A stretch of 64,000 nt of DNA, from contig NZ_QEIG01000013.1 of NCBI RefSeq assembly GCF_014324365.1, forward strand, positions 1-64,000, given 5' to 3'. A program made the position numbers and the translations under genes. Below the pieces are notes generated by a model that was given only the letters and a program-made list of their open reading frames with translations, was not told the origin of the DNA and did no database searches. The DNA comes from Algoriphagus sp. AK58 (GTDB lineage Bacteria; Bacteroidota; Bacteroidia; Cytophagales; Cyclobacteriaceae). Shown here piece after piece: positions 33,901-43,184 of the stretch (the first letter of the stretch is position 1; each line of letters opens with the position of its first letter).

Positions 33901-35124
33901 TCAGTTTTGATTTTGGATCATTTTTCCGTTTTCCTGCAATTCGTGGGTATCGATCAGATAGACAGAGGTTCCATACTTGATATTGGCCTTGTTCTTTTTG
34001 ATGGATTTGGAAACGGCTTGGGATGTTGAGGTGAACATTCGTTGGAGCGCAGACATATACAGTTGACTCAATTCGTCTGAGTTTGGCTGCATGGTCAGAT
34101 TCATTCCCCCGGTGGTATTTCCTCCGAGTTCTTTGGAGAATTCCCGAAAGGCACTGGCCGGGACATACAGACCCTCCATCCCATCAACGTCATAGATGGA
34201 GAGTTTAATCGGGAAGATTCGATCATTGATCATGACCGAAGAAATGGTCAGTTTCACCCGCTGAGCTTCATATCCGGAAATCAAGGCATAGAGGTAAGTT
34301 CCTCTGCCCACAATGGCATTTCCGATCAGGATATCATCTAAAAGTCGGATTCTCAATCTAGCTCCTAGGGTACCACTCTTGATATCCTGGTCAATGATTG
34401 CCTCGATGAACTTTCCTTTTTTTTCTCTAGTGACGGTATTGAATAAGGTTGCGGCCCCCTCTGACTTCTGGACTCGATAAACCACGTTTTCGGTCTCATT
34501 TGCTACGGGTTGACTCTCCTTTTCTTTTTGCTGTAGCTCTTGATAAGCCGGATCATTCGCTTTGGAAATGGAGTCTATCACAGCCATTTGAGCTTTGAAT
34601 AGATCCATGGGATCTTCGTATCTGTTGGCGGGAACTTGGGTCTTTTTTCCTTCCAGCTGATTGATGGCATTCAGCAATTCTTCATCTTCCTTGGAAAAGC
34701 TTTGCTGTCTGGAAGGTGTTGGTATAACAGAAGGAAAAGCATTTGGCACATCGGGTTTTCCCGAATAGAGACCTGCACCTTTTAAAGCGTTGTCTATGGA
34801 ATCCAGCAGCCTTTTTTCTTCCTCGTTATACAGCGTTTTGATTTGGCTGGATTCTTCCACCTCGAGTTCCAAGCCTTTGATTGCCGTGTATCCATCATTT
34901 GCCCTTTTATAGGTTTCTCTGGAAGCATCCAATTTGGAATCAAGCGGTTTTTTCTGGATCTGTTCCGACACTTTGCCAATCTCGGATTGGATTCCACTGA
35001 GCCCCTGAACAGGCTCATCCGAACTGTCTTTACTGAAGGATTTGTACCCGTAAAACAGCAAGCACAAAAACGGGAGCATGATTATTGGCAGGATGTATTT
35101 GGGTTGTTTGAAGTCAATTTTCAT
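33901..35124 (-). CDS. traM: Conjugative transposon protein TraM (VirB10-like)
   Basis: A 407-residue protein from ATG 35124; an upstream in-frame start at 35157 adds eleven residues of doubtful quality and overlaps the previous gene more, so it is not used. A membrane helix at about 10-25 (ILPIIMLPFLCLLFYGY) is followed by a long periplasmic linker of Ser/Lys/Glu-rich coil and a C-terminal beta domain (GTYLYALISGYEAQRVKLTISSV, DGMEGLYVPASAF). This matches TraM, the VirB10-like scaffold spanning both membranes. Overlaps the upstream gene by 11 bases. Confidence 0.9.
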   Translation of the reverse strand: MKIDFKQPKYILPIIMLPFLCLLFYGYKSFSKDSSDEPVQGLSGIQSEIGKVSEQIQKKPLDSKLDASRETYKRANDGYTAIKGLELEVEESSQIKTLYNEEEKRLLDSIDNALKGAGLYSGKPDVPNAFPSVIPTPSRQQSFSKEDEELLNAINQLEGKKTQVPANRYEDPMDLFKAQMAVIDSISKANDPAYQELQQKEKESQPVANETENVVYRVQKSEGAATLFNTVTREKKGKFIEAIIDQDIKSGTLGARLRIRLLDDILIGNAIVGRGTYLYALISGYEAQRVKLTISSVMINDRIFPIKLSIYDVDGMEGLYVPASAFREFSKELGGNTTGGMNLTMQPNSDELSQLYMSALQRMFTSTSQAVSKSIKKNKANIKYGTSVYLIDTHELQENGKMIQNQN

Positions 35125-35545
35125 TAGAGTGGTTGTTAAAGTATTGCAGTTGCTCAATTGCTTTTTCCAGATAGGCGGAATCCGTTTTTGATATGGAATC
35201 CTGAGTGATAATCCGTTCGATCTCAGTCTTTAACTCCGCCATTTTCGCAGCCCTTAGGGTCAAATCCTGCAAGGCTGAAAATTCATTTGAAAGCTCTCTT
35301 GGGATAGCTTTTAGCTCTTTTTTGAAATTGTTAGCCTGATTCTCCGAGTCAGGCTTCAGCACAAAAAAGGTCAGGATGAAAGACGTTACGATGAGAAGGA
35401 GCATGCCACAAAAAATGATATTGGCATATCGATCCATCAGCCCTTTCAAATGGCCATTTACTCCCGCCAAGTGAGGATAAAGCTCATTTTTCAGTTCTTG
35501 GAAAATGCTAGTCTCCCGATTCTTAGAAGGTGTTTTTCGAAACAT
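35114..35545 (-). CDS. Small single-helix Tra protein in the TraL position
   Basis: A 143-residue protein with a short cytoplasmic start, one membrane helix at about 42-65 (ANIIFCGMLLLIVTSFILTF) and a periplasmic coiled-coil tail (Leu/Ile/Glu-rich, 85-135). It lies between traK and traM, where Bacteroidota elements carry traL. It probably belongs to the inner-membrane part of the transfer channel. No sequence motif proves the family, so the name is by position only. Confidence 0.65.
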   Translation of the reverse strand: MFRKTPSKNRETSIFQELKNELYPHLAGVNGHLKGLMDRYANIIFCGMLLLIVTSFILTFFVLKPDSENQANNFKKELKAIPRELSNEFSALQDLTLRAAKMAELKTEIERIITQDSISKTDSAYLEKAIEQLQYFNNHSNEN

Positions 35546-36131
35546 TGCTCAGATCTTTATTTTCAATGGTTTTCCAATTCGTGATCAATACCCCATGGCT
35601 GTTATTTTCACTTCTTGGGATATCTACCAATTCACCTTCAGTGATGATCGATCTGGTGATCGTGGCACTTCTTCGATCTATCTTTTGCTTGCCGTAATAC
35701 CGGAACCTGTTTTGATCTAGGACAATCGAATCTGTCTGGATAGAAAGCACCGAACTTGACGAGAGAATGGAATTGAAGTAGCCCTTTTCTTTCAGGTTAT
35801 TGTATTGACCGACTCCTGTTTCATCCACGAAGTACATGGCCCGGCTTATTTGGTATTCGATGTGCTTGTCGTCTGGAGTCAGGTTGAAAAAAAGGCTATG
35901 AAATAAGTCCACTGCTGCTTTGTACTCAGCTGGCCTATTCATTTGCATATTGGTCTGCTTGGCCAAAATGGGTATATCATTGTCCAGGATATAAATGGAC
36001 TGCCTAGCATTGGCTACCTGTTTATAAGCGTAAACCGAAACAAATCCACAGATAATGATTGAGGAAAGCAGACTTCCCAAGGAAAGAACCGTTGCCAATC
36101 TGATTTTGGATTCAATGTTTTGGATGATCAT
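35523..36131 (-). CDS. traK: Conjugative transposon protein TraK (VirB8-like)
   Basis: A 202-residue protein with one membrane helix at about 13-35 (ATVLSLGSLLSSIIICGFVSVYAY) and a periplasmic domain with the TraK pattern (NARQSIYILDNDIPILAK, AEYKAAVDLFHSLFFNLTPD, GYFNSILSSSSVLSIQTDSI). TraK is the VirB8-like inner-membrane assembly factor. It overlaps the next gene by 23 bases and follows traJ by 2 bases, the standard traJ-traK-traL-traM order. Confidence 0.92.
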   Translation of the reverse strand: MIIQNIESKIRLATVLSLGSLLSSIIICGFVSVYAYKQVANARQSIYILDNDIPILAKQTNMQMNRPAEYKAAVDLFHSLFFNLTPDDKHIEYQISRAMYFVDETGVGQYNNLKEKGYFNSILSSSSVLSIQTDSIVLDQNRFRYYGKQKIDRRSATITRSIITEGELVDIPRSENNSHGVLITNWKTIENKDLSNVSKNTF

Positions 36132-36133
36132 GG

Positions 36134-37288
36134 TTAGATTAGTTTAGCTCTTGAAATTGATTTTGAAGCAGAAGATCCCATCCTTCCGGCGGTGGTTGCT
36201 GCCGAGGAGATTCCTGAAGTGGAAATGATCCAAGTGGAAATCGAGGGCACGGTAGTAATGGCAATGGCACTTACAAAAAATGCTACAATCACCAGCCCGA
36301 AACTCAAAAAACCATTGGATGCCAGCCAAGCCATTTTTTCAAGCCGATCCGCTCCACCCCCGGTTGAAAGCAAGTATTCATACTTGTCTATCTCAACCTC
36401 CAAAGCATATTGCTGAAGCCTTCCTGTGATGTAGAGAATCAAATAAGCCACTCCTACATAAAGGTTTACGGAGACAAACCTGGCTATCCAAGTCGTGAAC
36501 GCATCCCGAAAGGCTGGAAGAATACTCACCACCACTGAAAATGGGCCAAGGATCACCAAGACAGTTGAATAGATGATCTGCAACATGAAAATGATATAGA
36601 CACACACTCTCAGAATCCAGATGGCCACCAATTCGATAATTTGGGTAGCGAGCAGTTGAAGGCTGGTTTGCATCCTAATCCGCATTTGGACAATAGGGGC
36701 TAAAATCTGATCGGAGAAAAATCCCTTTACCCCATCCACAATCACCGTCCCCAAGTCCTTATCGGATTCCTGCGCCTGTTCAGATGCCATCTCGGTCACT
36801 GCCTGATATTCTACCAGCTGATCGGCCATCTCGATCATGTAGGCCGCCCGGTCAAGTCGCAACCCATTATTGATATCGTTTTGGGTTCCGAACAGGGCTT
36901 CTGTTTTGGCGGCGATCAAATCAGTAGGAAAAGCGATGATCTGGCAGAAAATTGGCCACCACATCAAAAGAATTACCAAGGCAAACGGTCTCAGGAGGGG
37001 CATAATTTCAAGCTTTTTGTCCCCAGCCATCATTTCATAGCATTTCAGACTGAAAAAAATCAGCATGAAAATACAGGCCAAGGTCTGAGCATCCCTCATG
37101 AAAGGGTCGGAGTGAGCAAAGCCATAATCCCTCATTTCTTCAAAAAAGGTCATCACTCCTCTGTCATAAATGCTGTTTCCCTGCAAATAGCTTATGGTCT
37201 CCTTGTACTGGTCATGGTTGGCCGATTGTGCAAATCCGAAGATGGATACCCCAAGGAAAATTGATAGTCCTGTGATCAGCTTCTTCAT
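36134..37288 (-). CDS. traJ: Conjugative transposon protein TraJ (VirB6-like)
   Basis: A 384-residue polytopic protein. It begins with a signal-like segment (MKKLITGLSIFLGVSIFGFAQ), then about six membrane helices, including LMLIFFSL, FALVILLMWWPIFCQI and a C-terminal group (WLASNGFLSFGLVIVAFFVSAIAITT). The Ser/Gly/Ala-rich end is typical. TraJ forms the inner-membrane channel part like VirB6. Start overlaps the previous gene by 4 bases. Full length for the family. Confidence 0.92.
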   Translation of the reverse strand: MKKLITGLSIFLGVSIFGFAQSANHDQYKETISYLQGNSIYDRGVMTFFEEMRDYGFAHSDPFMRDAQTLACIFMLIFFSLKCYEMMAGDKKLEIMPLLRPFALVILLMWWPIFCQIIAFPTDLIAAKTEALFGTQNDINNGLRLDRAAYMIEMADQLVEYQAVTEMASEQAQESDKDLGTVIVDGVKGFFSDQILAPIVQMRIRMQTSLQLLATQIIELVAIWILRVCVYIIFMLQIIYSTVLVILGPFSVVVSILPAFRDAFTTWIARFVSVNLYVGVAYLILYITGRLQQYALEVEIDKYEYLLSTGGGADRLEKMAWLASNGFLSFGLVIVAFFVSAIAITTVPSISTWIISTSGISSAATTAGRMGSSASKSISRAKLI

Positions 37289-38067
37289 TTCAGCATTTGG
37301 GTTTGGTTAGCAATTTTCTTGGCTCTATCCTCCTCGCATTTTGGATCTGAAAGGATAATCCCTCCGCTGATTTTCCGCTGGTTCAGCTTTCGGAAGGCAA
37401 GCATATTGGAAGACATATCCAGCTTGTATTGCCACTTTTTAAGGACATCCCTCATTTCAAGCATGATTCTGTGATACATCAGAATCCGTTGCCCCCTTTC
37501 CATATCCAGGCTCTTGGCAAACTCATATCGTTCTGAAAGCGACGCCATGTTGTTTAAATACCATTGGTATGCCCCATGATCAGTCATATACTGTATTACT
37601 TCTGGCGAAACGCCCTGAAAAGCTGAAGCTTCAGGATTTTCCAAAGGCTTCAGCTCTCGCTTATAATAGAATTGGTATAGCGGATCTGTTGATGAAAAAG
37701 CACCTGAAATGCGGGCCATCTCCGCTGCTGCCAAGTTTTTGACCGTATCTGAGTGCTGCTTGTAGTAGTTGGATGAAATCTGCATGGCTGCCGCCAACCC
37801 CAGCCTTTGAGTCTGTTCTCCTCTTGGAGATAAAGGCCTTCTGTCCAGATCCGGGTAATTGGGATGCAAGCCCCAGGTGATATACCAAAGCGGATTCGTT
37901 GGAATTCCAAGCAATCTGTTAGGTTCGGGATAGAATTTATCTTCATCCCACTGCTTAAAGACCATTCGCTCCTGCTGAGCGACAATCGCTCTATCATGGA
38001 TGGGAGTCTGTCCGTAGCTGTGAATACAAACAGAAAAAAAGATCAAAAATGAGAGAGTAGGCTTCAT
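37285..38067 (-). CDS. Secreted Tra-associated protein (DUF5045-like)
   Basis: A 260-residue secreted protein: signal peptide up to about SYGQ (residue 20), then a helical body with TNPLWYITWGLHPNYPDLDRRPL SP-type pattern seen in DUF5045 proteins of Bacteroidota transfer operons. No membrane helix in the mature part. It probably works in the periplasm with the TraJ channel. It overlaps traJ by 4 bases and the first of the three paralogous genes by 4 bases. Assignment to DUF5045 is from memory of the pattern and not certain. Confidence 0.65.
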   Translation of the reverse strand: MKPTLSFLIFFSVCIHSYGQTPIHDRAIVAQQERMVFKQWDEDKFYPEPNRLLGIPTNPLWYITWGLHPNYPDLDRRPLSPRGEQTQRLGLAAAMQISSNYYKQHSDTVKNLAAAEMARISGAFSSTDPLYQFYYKRELKPLENPEASAFQGVSPEVIQYMTDHGAYQWYLNNMASLSERYEFAKSLDMERGQRILMYHRIMLEMRDVLKKWQYKLDMSSNMLAFRKLNQRKISGGIILSDPKCEEDRAKKIANQTQMLK

Positions 38068-38726
38068 CGGGTAAGTATTTTCTGTTTGATATTGATTTCA
38101 TTGATCAATCCTAAATCACGATTGATATAGGCTTGGTAGGGATTGAGGGATCGGATTATCCCATTGGTCTTGGCCCAGTAGATGCTGTTTTTTGCAGCGA
38201 TTACCAAGGCAAGAATTACCTGTAATTCCTTCTGAACTGAATCGAGAAGCTCATCTCGGACATTGTAATTCATCAGGAGGTTATCGCCCTCTTTGAGAAT
38301 CAGGGATGAAACTTCCGTGGCCAGGTTGAGACTTCTGTTTTTCGCCTGGACAGTATATTCTTCCACAAAAAGAAAAAGGATGGGATTATCGGCCGCCAAC
38401 CGGAAAGCTTCTGCAGAAATGGAACTGATATCCAAGACCGTTTCAGCGATCATCCTCACCTGAATCGCATCCTTGAATCCTTCATTAATTTGGGTCAGGG
38501 AATTGACAATCATGGTTTGAACCAGTGCCAGGCTGGATGAATTGAGAATGATATCATCGGTGTTTTGCCTGATGATATTCAAGGTTTGGTGATACCCTAT
38601 TTCACTTGCATTTCGTACCGCAGCATTGGCATTGACTGTCGAAAAATGCTCTCTGTCAAATATTACGGTCTGCCCATAGGATTCAACCACCACGAAACAG
38701 CTGAAAAGTAAAAGGAGATACTTCAT
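38064..38726 (-). CDS. VirB5-like helical secreted protein, paralog C
   Basis: A 220-residue secreted protein: signal peptide MKYLLLLFSCFVVVESYGQ, then long amphipathic helices. It shares with the next two genes the pattern of a LNPYQAYINRDLGLINE end and the ALAADNPILFLF-like middle (here AADNPILFLFVEEYTVQAKNRSL). These look like VirB5/minor pilus or periplasmic adhesin-type components of Bacteroidota conjugation. Three such genes in tandem overlap by 4 bases each. It is the third in transcription order. Confidence 0.75.
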   Translation of the reverse strand: MKYLLLLFSCFVVVESYGQTVIFDREHFSTVNANAAVRNASEIGYHQTLNIIRQNTDDIILNSSSLALVQTMIVNSLTQINEGFKDAIQVRMIAETVLDISSISAEAFRLAADNPILFLFVEEYTVQAKNRSLNLATEVSSLILKEGDNLLMNYNVRDELLDSVQKELQVILALVIAAKNSIYWAKTNGIIRSLNPYQAYINRDLGLINEINIKQKILTR

Positions 38727-39376
38727 CGGTTTAGGGTTTTGGCGTTTTGAATAATTTCTTCTACCAAAGACATTTCCGTTGCCACATACTGTAGGTAGGG
38801 ATTGATCCCTCGCTTCCTTTCCAGATAGTGTTGAAGTGATTTGGAAACAGTGTAGGAAAGCCCGTTGATCTCCCTCAGCTCATCCAAAATGTGTTGGAAA
38901 AGGATTCTTCTTTCGGAAACTTTCATCTGATTGACCACTCCGATACTTGCCGATAGGCCAAAGAGGTAATTCAAAAGTGAATAGGATCTTTCGACGAAAA
39001 CTTTTTCAGACTCTACCGCAAAAAATACTAACTCAGGATTTTGGCTACAGTAGAAAACGATTTGCTGTTGGTTATCAATAATGGAGTTGACCAAGGGCTC
39101 AGCCGCAGCACCAATTCCAAAAGCATCGATAACTATCGAGAGTTTGGCGAATCTGTCTTGAACGGCTCGGTATTTCTCCTTTACAGACTTGACCAAATTG
39201 GTATTGACCTCCTCGTTGACCGCGTTCCTTCCCTGATTTTCTTTCGCCTCTTTTTGAAGGTTGTATTCAGACTTAGACTCCTCGACTAGCTGATGGAGAA
39301 GAGCCACATTGGTTTGGGCAAAACTTATCCCAAGGCTTGCCAACAAAAGGAAAGGTAAAAGCCAAAATAATTTCAT
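38723..39376 (-). CDS. VirB5-like helical secreted protein, paralog B
   Basis: A 217-residue secreted protein with signal peptide MKLFWLLPFLLLASLGISFAQ. The body is helical; the shared features are CSQNPELVFFAVESEKVFVERSYSLLNYL in the middle and RGINPYLQYVATEMSLVEEIIQNAKTLNR at the end. It is the most divergent of the three paralogs: the central region differs and a coiled coil (ESKSEYNLQKEAKENQGR) precedes it. Middle gene of the tandem. Function inferred from context only. Confidence 0.7.
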   Translation of the reverse strand: MKLFWLLPFLLLASLGISFAQTNVALLHQLVEESKSEYNLQKEAKENQGRNAVNEEVNTNLVKSVKEKYRAVQDRFAKLSIVIDAFGIGAAAEPLVNSIIDNQQQIVFYCSQNPELVFFAVESEKVFVERSYSLLNYLFGLSASIGVVNQMKVSERRILFQHILDELREINGLSYTVSKSLQHYLERKRGINPYLQYVATEMSLVEEIIQNAKTLNR

Positions 39377-40038
39377 CGTTGCAGAGTTTTGGCTTTTCTG
39401 GCTATATCCTGCGCAAGCTGGATATCCACGTTGATGTACCCTTGAAAAGGATTTAAGGCCCTCACAAATCCTTTCATCTGGGCGAAATACATGGCTCGAT
39501 ACATTCCATAAGAGTAGGATCTCAGGATGACCATCTCAGTCAAAATCTGATTGATCAGCTTGGACCGTTCTCCTGCGTCCATGAGGTTATTTTCTCCTCC
39601 TTTTAGCACAAAAGAACTGACCTCCAATGCCAGAGAAGTGGCCCTTTGTTGAAAGAGCGAAGCATTCCGTTCGGCAAACAGGAGTAAAGCTGGATTCTCT
39701 CCGGCCAAGTCCATCACCTGACTGAGGTCACTCGAAATCCCGGTGGCTATTCGTGCGATTTCCTGCACATTGGAAAGATTGGTCAAAATCGAACTGACCT
39801 CAGAAAGTCCCTTATAGATTTTGTCCTGCATCGTGTTGACAATCGTCAGATTTCCGGTAATCGCCAGCTGTCCCCGCTCAATCAAAGTCAATCGTTCATT
39901 GGTGGCATTCAACTGGGAATTGATCACCGCAGAATGTGCCGCAGTTGCTCCCGCTACCGCAGGATCTACATAGACAGTCTGCCCAAAAGCAGATCCCGAG
40001 AGGATCAGAAATACCAGTATGTTCAAGCTCTTCATCAT
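39373..40038 (-). CDS. VirB5-like helical secreted protein, paralog A
   Basis: A 221-residue secreted protein with signal peptide MMKSLNILVFLILSGSAFGQ. It has helices with AGENPALLLFAERNASLFQQRATSLALEVSSFVLKGG and ends LNPFQGYINVDIQLAQDIARKAKTLQR. It lies right after the VirB4-type ATPase gene (8 bases), the place where Bacteroidota tra operons carry secreted TraH/TraI-type proteins. First of the three tandem paralogs, which overlap each other by 4 bases. Confidence 0.75.
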   Translation of the reverse strand: MMKSLNILVFLILSGSAFGQTVYVDPAVAGATAAHSAVINSQLNATNERLTLIERGQLAITGNLTIVNTMQDKIYKGLSEVSSILTNLSNVQEIARIATGISSDLSQVMDLAGENPALLLFAERNASLFQQRATSLALEVSSFVLKGGENNLMDAGERSKLINQILTEMVILRSYSYGMYRAMYFAQMKGFVRALNPFQGYINVDIQLAQDIARKAKTLQR

Positions 40039-40046
40039 GGTCTTGG

Positions 40047-42539
40047 TTAAAAAGTGGCAGTTAGTGTTTCTCTAACCGGAGCCCCTTGCTTGTTGACCTC
40101 ACCAAAAAACTCATGGAGGGATAGCTCAGAAACTTTGAAATCCTCAACAAAAGCGTCCAATCCCATTTGGTATCCTCCAAATGCTTGGATATAGATTTCG
40201 ATGGCTGATTTTTCGGGCTTTTCCGTGGTATAGGTCAGGTATTGGTAAAGGGAAACTTCTACCCCATACACCTCACCGGCAGATCCTCTTCGGATATAGA
40301 CTTCCTTAAATCTTCCCCTACCCTCATGATTATCCAGCTGATTGATCGTGAAAATCTTTTTCCTTTCATTTTCATTGATGGACAGCAGGGAGGCGATTTG
40401 AGAATAATTGTCTTTGAATTTGGTCTGATCCAAGAGACAGATGGTATCCGAGTTATTGATGATACTGTCTTTGACCACCGCGTTTCCGATGATATCTCCC
40501 AGCTCTTGAGTTACCACTATGGCTTCTCCCCAGAATTTCCGGACGGTCTTATAGAGGTATAAAATATAGCCTGCCATGAGCGGGGAGGCGATGGCCTTCC
40601 AAGCTTCTTCGATGATGAGTGCTTTCCGGTATTTGGTTCGGAACCTCATTTTCTGAATGAAAACATCCATGATTATGAGTGTGACAATGGGGAAAAGCAC
40701 CTTGTGCTCCTTGATGCTATCAATCTCGAAAACCACGAAGGATTCGGTAAACAAGGACTGGTCAACTTCCTCATTGAGAAGGTTTTCAAACTCACCTCCT
40801 TTGTAAAACTTCTTAAGTACAAAGCGGAACTCTTCAAGTTCAAAACCAATGCTTTCACGCTCTTTGATTTCGGGGATTTTCTCCAAAGCGAATTCATAAA
40901 AGCTGTTGAAGCAAAGCCTTTGGATCGTCCTTTCCTTGGAGAAAAAAGATGAATAGTAAGCCGAGATCGTACTGGAAATAACATCCGCTTCGACCTGAGA
41001 GACTGTTCCTTCCGCTGTCTTCCACAAAAGGGAAATCAGGGTCAGGAGATAGTCTTTCTTCTCGATGTTGTACTCTTCCTCGGTAATGGAAAAAGGGTTG
41101 GTGGTGATTGGCTTTTCCTCGGTATATGTGATGTATTTCCCTTGATAGTATTGGCAAAGTCCAGAATACGAGTGTCCCGTATCGACAATGACCACATCCA
41201 TCAGCCATTTCGGATTGGGCCGCTTATTCCACATGCAGTACTGTTCGATCAGGGCATTCATAAAAAATGATTTCCCCGAACCGGAAGGCCCAAGCACAAA
41301 CTTGTTTCGATTGTTGATCCTATTGGTTTGCATCGGCAAATCAGCCGGATCAATCTTCAAAGGGATTCCCTGTCGATCTGTAAATCGGATCTGGAAACCA
41401 CTTTTCTCATCCTTGTTCAGTGACTCCTTCAGGAAAAAACATAATGCAGCATCCGAGGTGGTCAGGAAGTAATCGTAAACTTTCAACTCAGCGGTATTGC
41501 AGGGAAGTAGTGTCCTGAATAGCTCCAGTTGGTTATAGGAATTCTTGTTGGCAACAATCCCCTGTTGGAAAAGGGAGGATTCCACATAATTACAAGCTCC
41601 TTGGATATGCTCCTTTTTGGCAGAAACCACCACATTGAAGTGGCAATTGACCAGAAGTTGGTTATGTCTGGCCACGTCCTCCAATAGCCTGTCGATATCT
41701 TCCACACAGATATTATTGGCTGGATCGGGTATCCCGGAATGTCGTTTTCGCTTCAATTCCAGCTTGTTGAGCGTTGATATCTGCTCAATGATTTCAATGA
41801 CCTGGTTATAAACTAGGGTTTGGAAATTGGGGACATCGAAAAGGAAGGCCATATTATCCACCGGAAACCCTTTCAGGCTATCCTTGTCGTTACGCTCCAA
41901 ATGGGTGGTCACTTTTTCCGGAAGTTCTACCTTGTCGGTATCCACCAAGGTGATCGACCGAAAAGCTCTTTCTCCGCTTTCTACCTGGCTTTCTTCAGAA
42001 AGCAGGTTGTCCAGTACAATCTTTTCCTCATGGAAATTCATACTGAGAATCCGTTTCACATATCGGTCAGTCTCAATTTTTGAGAGTGCTTTTGTCTTGA
42101 TTCCCGCTCGTTCAAAAAGGTCGGTCACTTTACCAAGTGTCTGGATAAAGTCCATCACTGACTTTTGGCTGTATCTGCCTTTTGCCCGTTTGGTAATCAC
42201 CAAAAATGTCTTGAGTGAAGTATAGGGACGACCCTGGAAATGGTCATCATACTTTTGCTGTAGGTATTCTGTTGAGAATTTTTCGCTGTAGGTCTTTCTG
42301 GAAAAAATGTCCTGTTTTTGGATCAGATGCCCTTCACCAAGTATTTTGATCAGGTTGGTGTATAGCTGGTGAAAGGAATCGTACTTGGAAGAATCCGCTG
42401 AATATTGCAATACAGGATTGTCCAATCCAAGGATGACACCAAAGTCACCCTTCAGATTGAATAGACAATGAAACCCATGGATCTGATCTTCAATTCCTAG
42501 ATAGGGAAGCTTAAATTCATTCCGTTTTTTCCCAAACAT
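40047..42539 (-). CDS. traG: TraG-family conjugation ATPase (VirB4-like)
   Basis: An 830-residue cytoplasmic ATPase that powers assembly of the transfer apparatus. The N-terminal VirB4 domain (about 1-400) includes GFHCLFNLKGDFGVILGLDNP. The ATPase domain starts with GPSGSGKS at 417-424, has a Walker B near VIVDTGHSY and KALIIEEAWKAIASP, and VVTQELGDIIGN (Arg-finger/motif D region). Full length for the family. It stands between the small DUF4133 gene (upstream, 2 bases) and the three VirB5-like genes (downstream). Confidence 0.95.
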   Translation of the reverse strand: MFGKKRNEFKLPYLGIEDQIHGFHCLFNLKGDFGVILGLDNPVLQYSADSSKYDSFHQLYTNLIKILGEGHLIQKQDIFSRKTYSEKFSTEYLQQKYDDHFQGRPYTSLKTFLVITKRAKGRYSQKSVMDFIQTLGKVTDLFERAGIKTKALSKIETDRYVKRILSMNFHEEKIVLDNLLSEESQVESGERAFRSITLVDTDKVELPEKVTTHLERNDKDSLKGFPVDNMAFLFDVPNFQTLVYNQVIEIIEQISTLNKLELKRKRHSGIPDPANNICVEDIDRLLEDVARHNQLLVNCHFNVVVSAKKEHIQGACNYVESSLFQQGIVANKNSYNQLELFRTLLPCNTAELKVYDYFLTTSDAALCFFLKESLNKDEKSGFQIRFTDRQGIPLKIDPADLPMQTNRINNRNKFVLGPSGSGKSFFMNALIEQYCMWNKRPNPKWLMDVVIVDTGHSYSGLCQYYQGKYITYTEEKPITTNPFSITEEEYNIEKKDYLLTLISLLWKTAEGTVSQVEADVISSTISAYYSSFFSKERTIQRLCFNSFYEFALEKIPEIKERESIGFELEEFRFVLKKFYKGGEFENLLNEEVDQSLFTESFVVFEIDSIKEHKVLFPIVTLIIMDVFIQKMRFRTKYRKALIIEEAWKAIASPLMAGYILYLYKTVRKFWGEAIVVTQELGDIIGNAVVKDSIINNSDTICLLDQTKFKDNYSQIASLLSINENERKKIFTINQLDNHEGRGRFKEVYIRRGSAGEVYGVEVSLYQYLTYTTEKPEKSAIEIYIQAFGGYQMGLDAFVEDFKVSELSLHEFFGEVNKQGAPVRETLTATF

Positions 42540-42541
42540 GT

Positions 42542-42823
42542 TTACTTCGATTTTAAGGATGTAGCGATCTGAAATACCCCTTTATACCTTGTTTTGCTAT
42601 GCAAGCCTTTTTTCTGCTGCTGAGAAGTGATGAAAAGTCCGGTTGTCATGACGGACAGGGTAATCACCCCACCTAAAACCATACTGGTTAAGCTTCCAAT
42701 TAATCCTCCCGAGACGACTGCGATGACTAAGGAAGCTACTCCCCATCCGATGAATTTTCCCTGAAAGCCCCGATATATAAGAGGCTTTTGAAGCCCCTTA
42801 TATATCGGAAATTGCTTAGCCAT
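42542..42823 (-). CDS. traF: Conjugative transposon protein TraF (DUF4133, VirB3-like)
   Basis: A 93-residue membrane protein: KQFPIYKGLQKPLIYRGFQGKF at the start, then two membrane helices (about 32-52 and 54-72). This is the DUF4133 pattern of TraF, a VirB3-like partner of the VirB4 ATPase. The ATG at 42823 is chosen over the longer frame from 42889 because the latter's first 22 residues are out of character and run through the previous gene. Its start overlaps the stop of the preceding gene by one base (TGATG). Confidence 0.88.
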   Translation of the reverse strand: MAKQFPIYKGLQKPLIYRGFQGKFIGWGVASLVIAVVSGGLIGSLTSMVLGGVITLSVMTTGLFITSQQQKKGLHSKTRYKGVFQIATSLKSK

Positions 42824-43128
42824 CAGACACCGAAAAACGCTTTGATGATCACACTGACCAAGACTAAAAACAGGCAGGAACCGCCCCATCCCATCAATTC
42901 TTTATTGATGTCCTGATCTCCGGAATTCCATTTGATGTAAACCCTTACTCCCCCGATCAGCCCGACTACCGCTCCAATTACCAGGCAAAGACTGGCCACA
43001 GGATCCACATAGGCGAGTAGTGAAGATTCTGCTGCGGTAATTCCCTGAACACCTTGGGCTCTGGCGGTTGTGGTTGCAAGCGTCACAAACAATGCGCTTG
43101 AGATCATTTTTTTGGTTTTGTTGAACAT
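42823..43128 (-). CDS. traE: TraE-type (DUF4134) protein, paralog 2
   Basis: A 101-residue protein with a signal-like start (MFNKTKKMISSALFVTLATTTARAQ) and two membrane helices (about 45-65 and 78-98). GAVVGLIGGVRVYIKWNSGDQDINKELMGWGGSCLFLVL is the DUF4134 signature of TraE, thought to be a VirB2-like pilus subunit. A second DUF4134 gene lies just upstream. One-base overlap with traF. Confidence 0.9.
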   Translation of the reverse strand: MFNKTKKMISSALFVTLATTTARAQGVQGITAAESSLLAYVDPVASLCLVIGAVVGLIGGVRVYIKWNSGDQDINKELMGWGGSCLFLVLVSVIIKAFFGV

Positions 43129-43184
43129 GGTTTTAATAGTTTTAGTAAGAAATTATTGATTTTGATTTTGCTTTTTTGGCGGTA

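Noticed and set aside
38064..40038. Frameshifted single gene in place of three tandem genes
   Set aside because: Each has its own signal peptide, start and full end motif, so they are three separate proteins.
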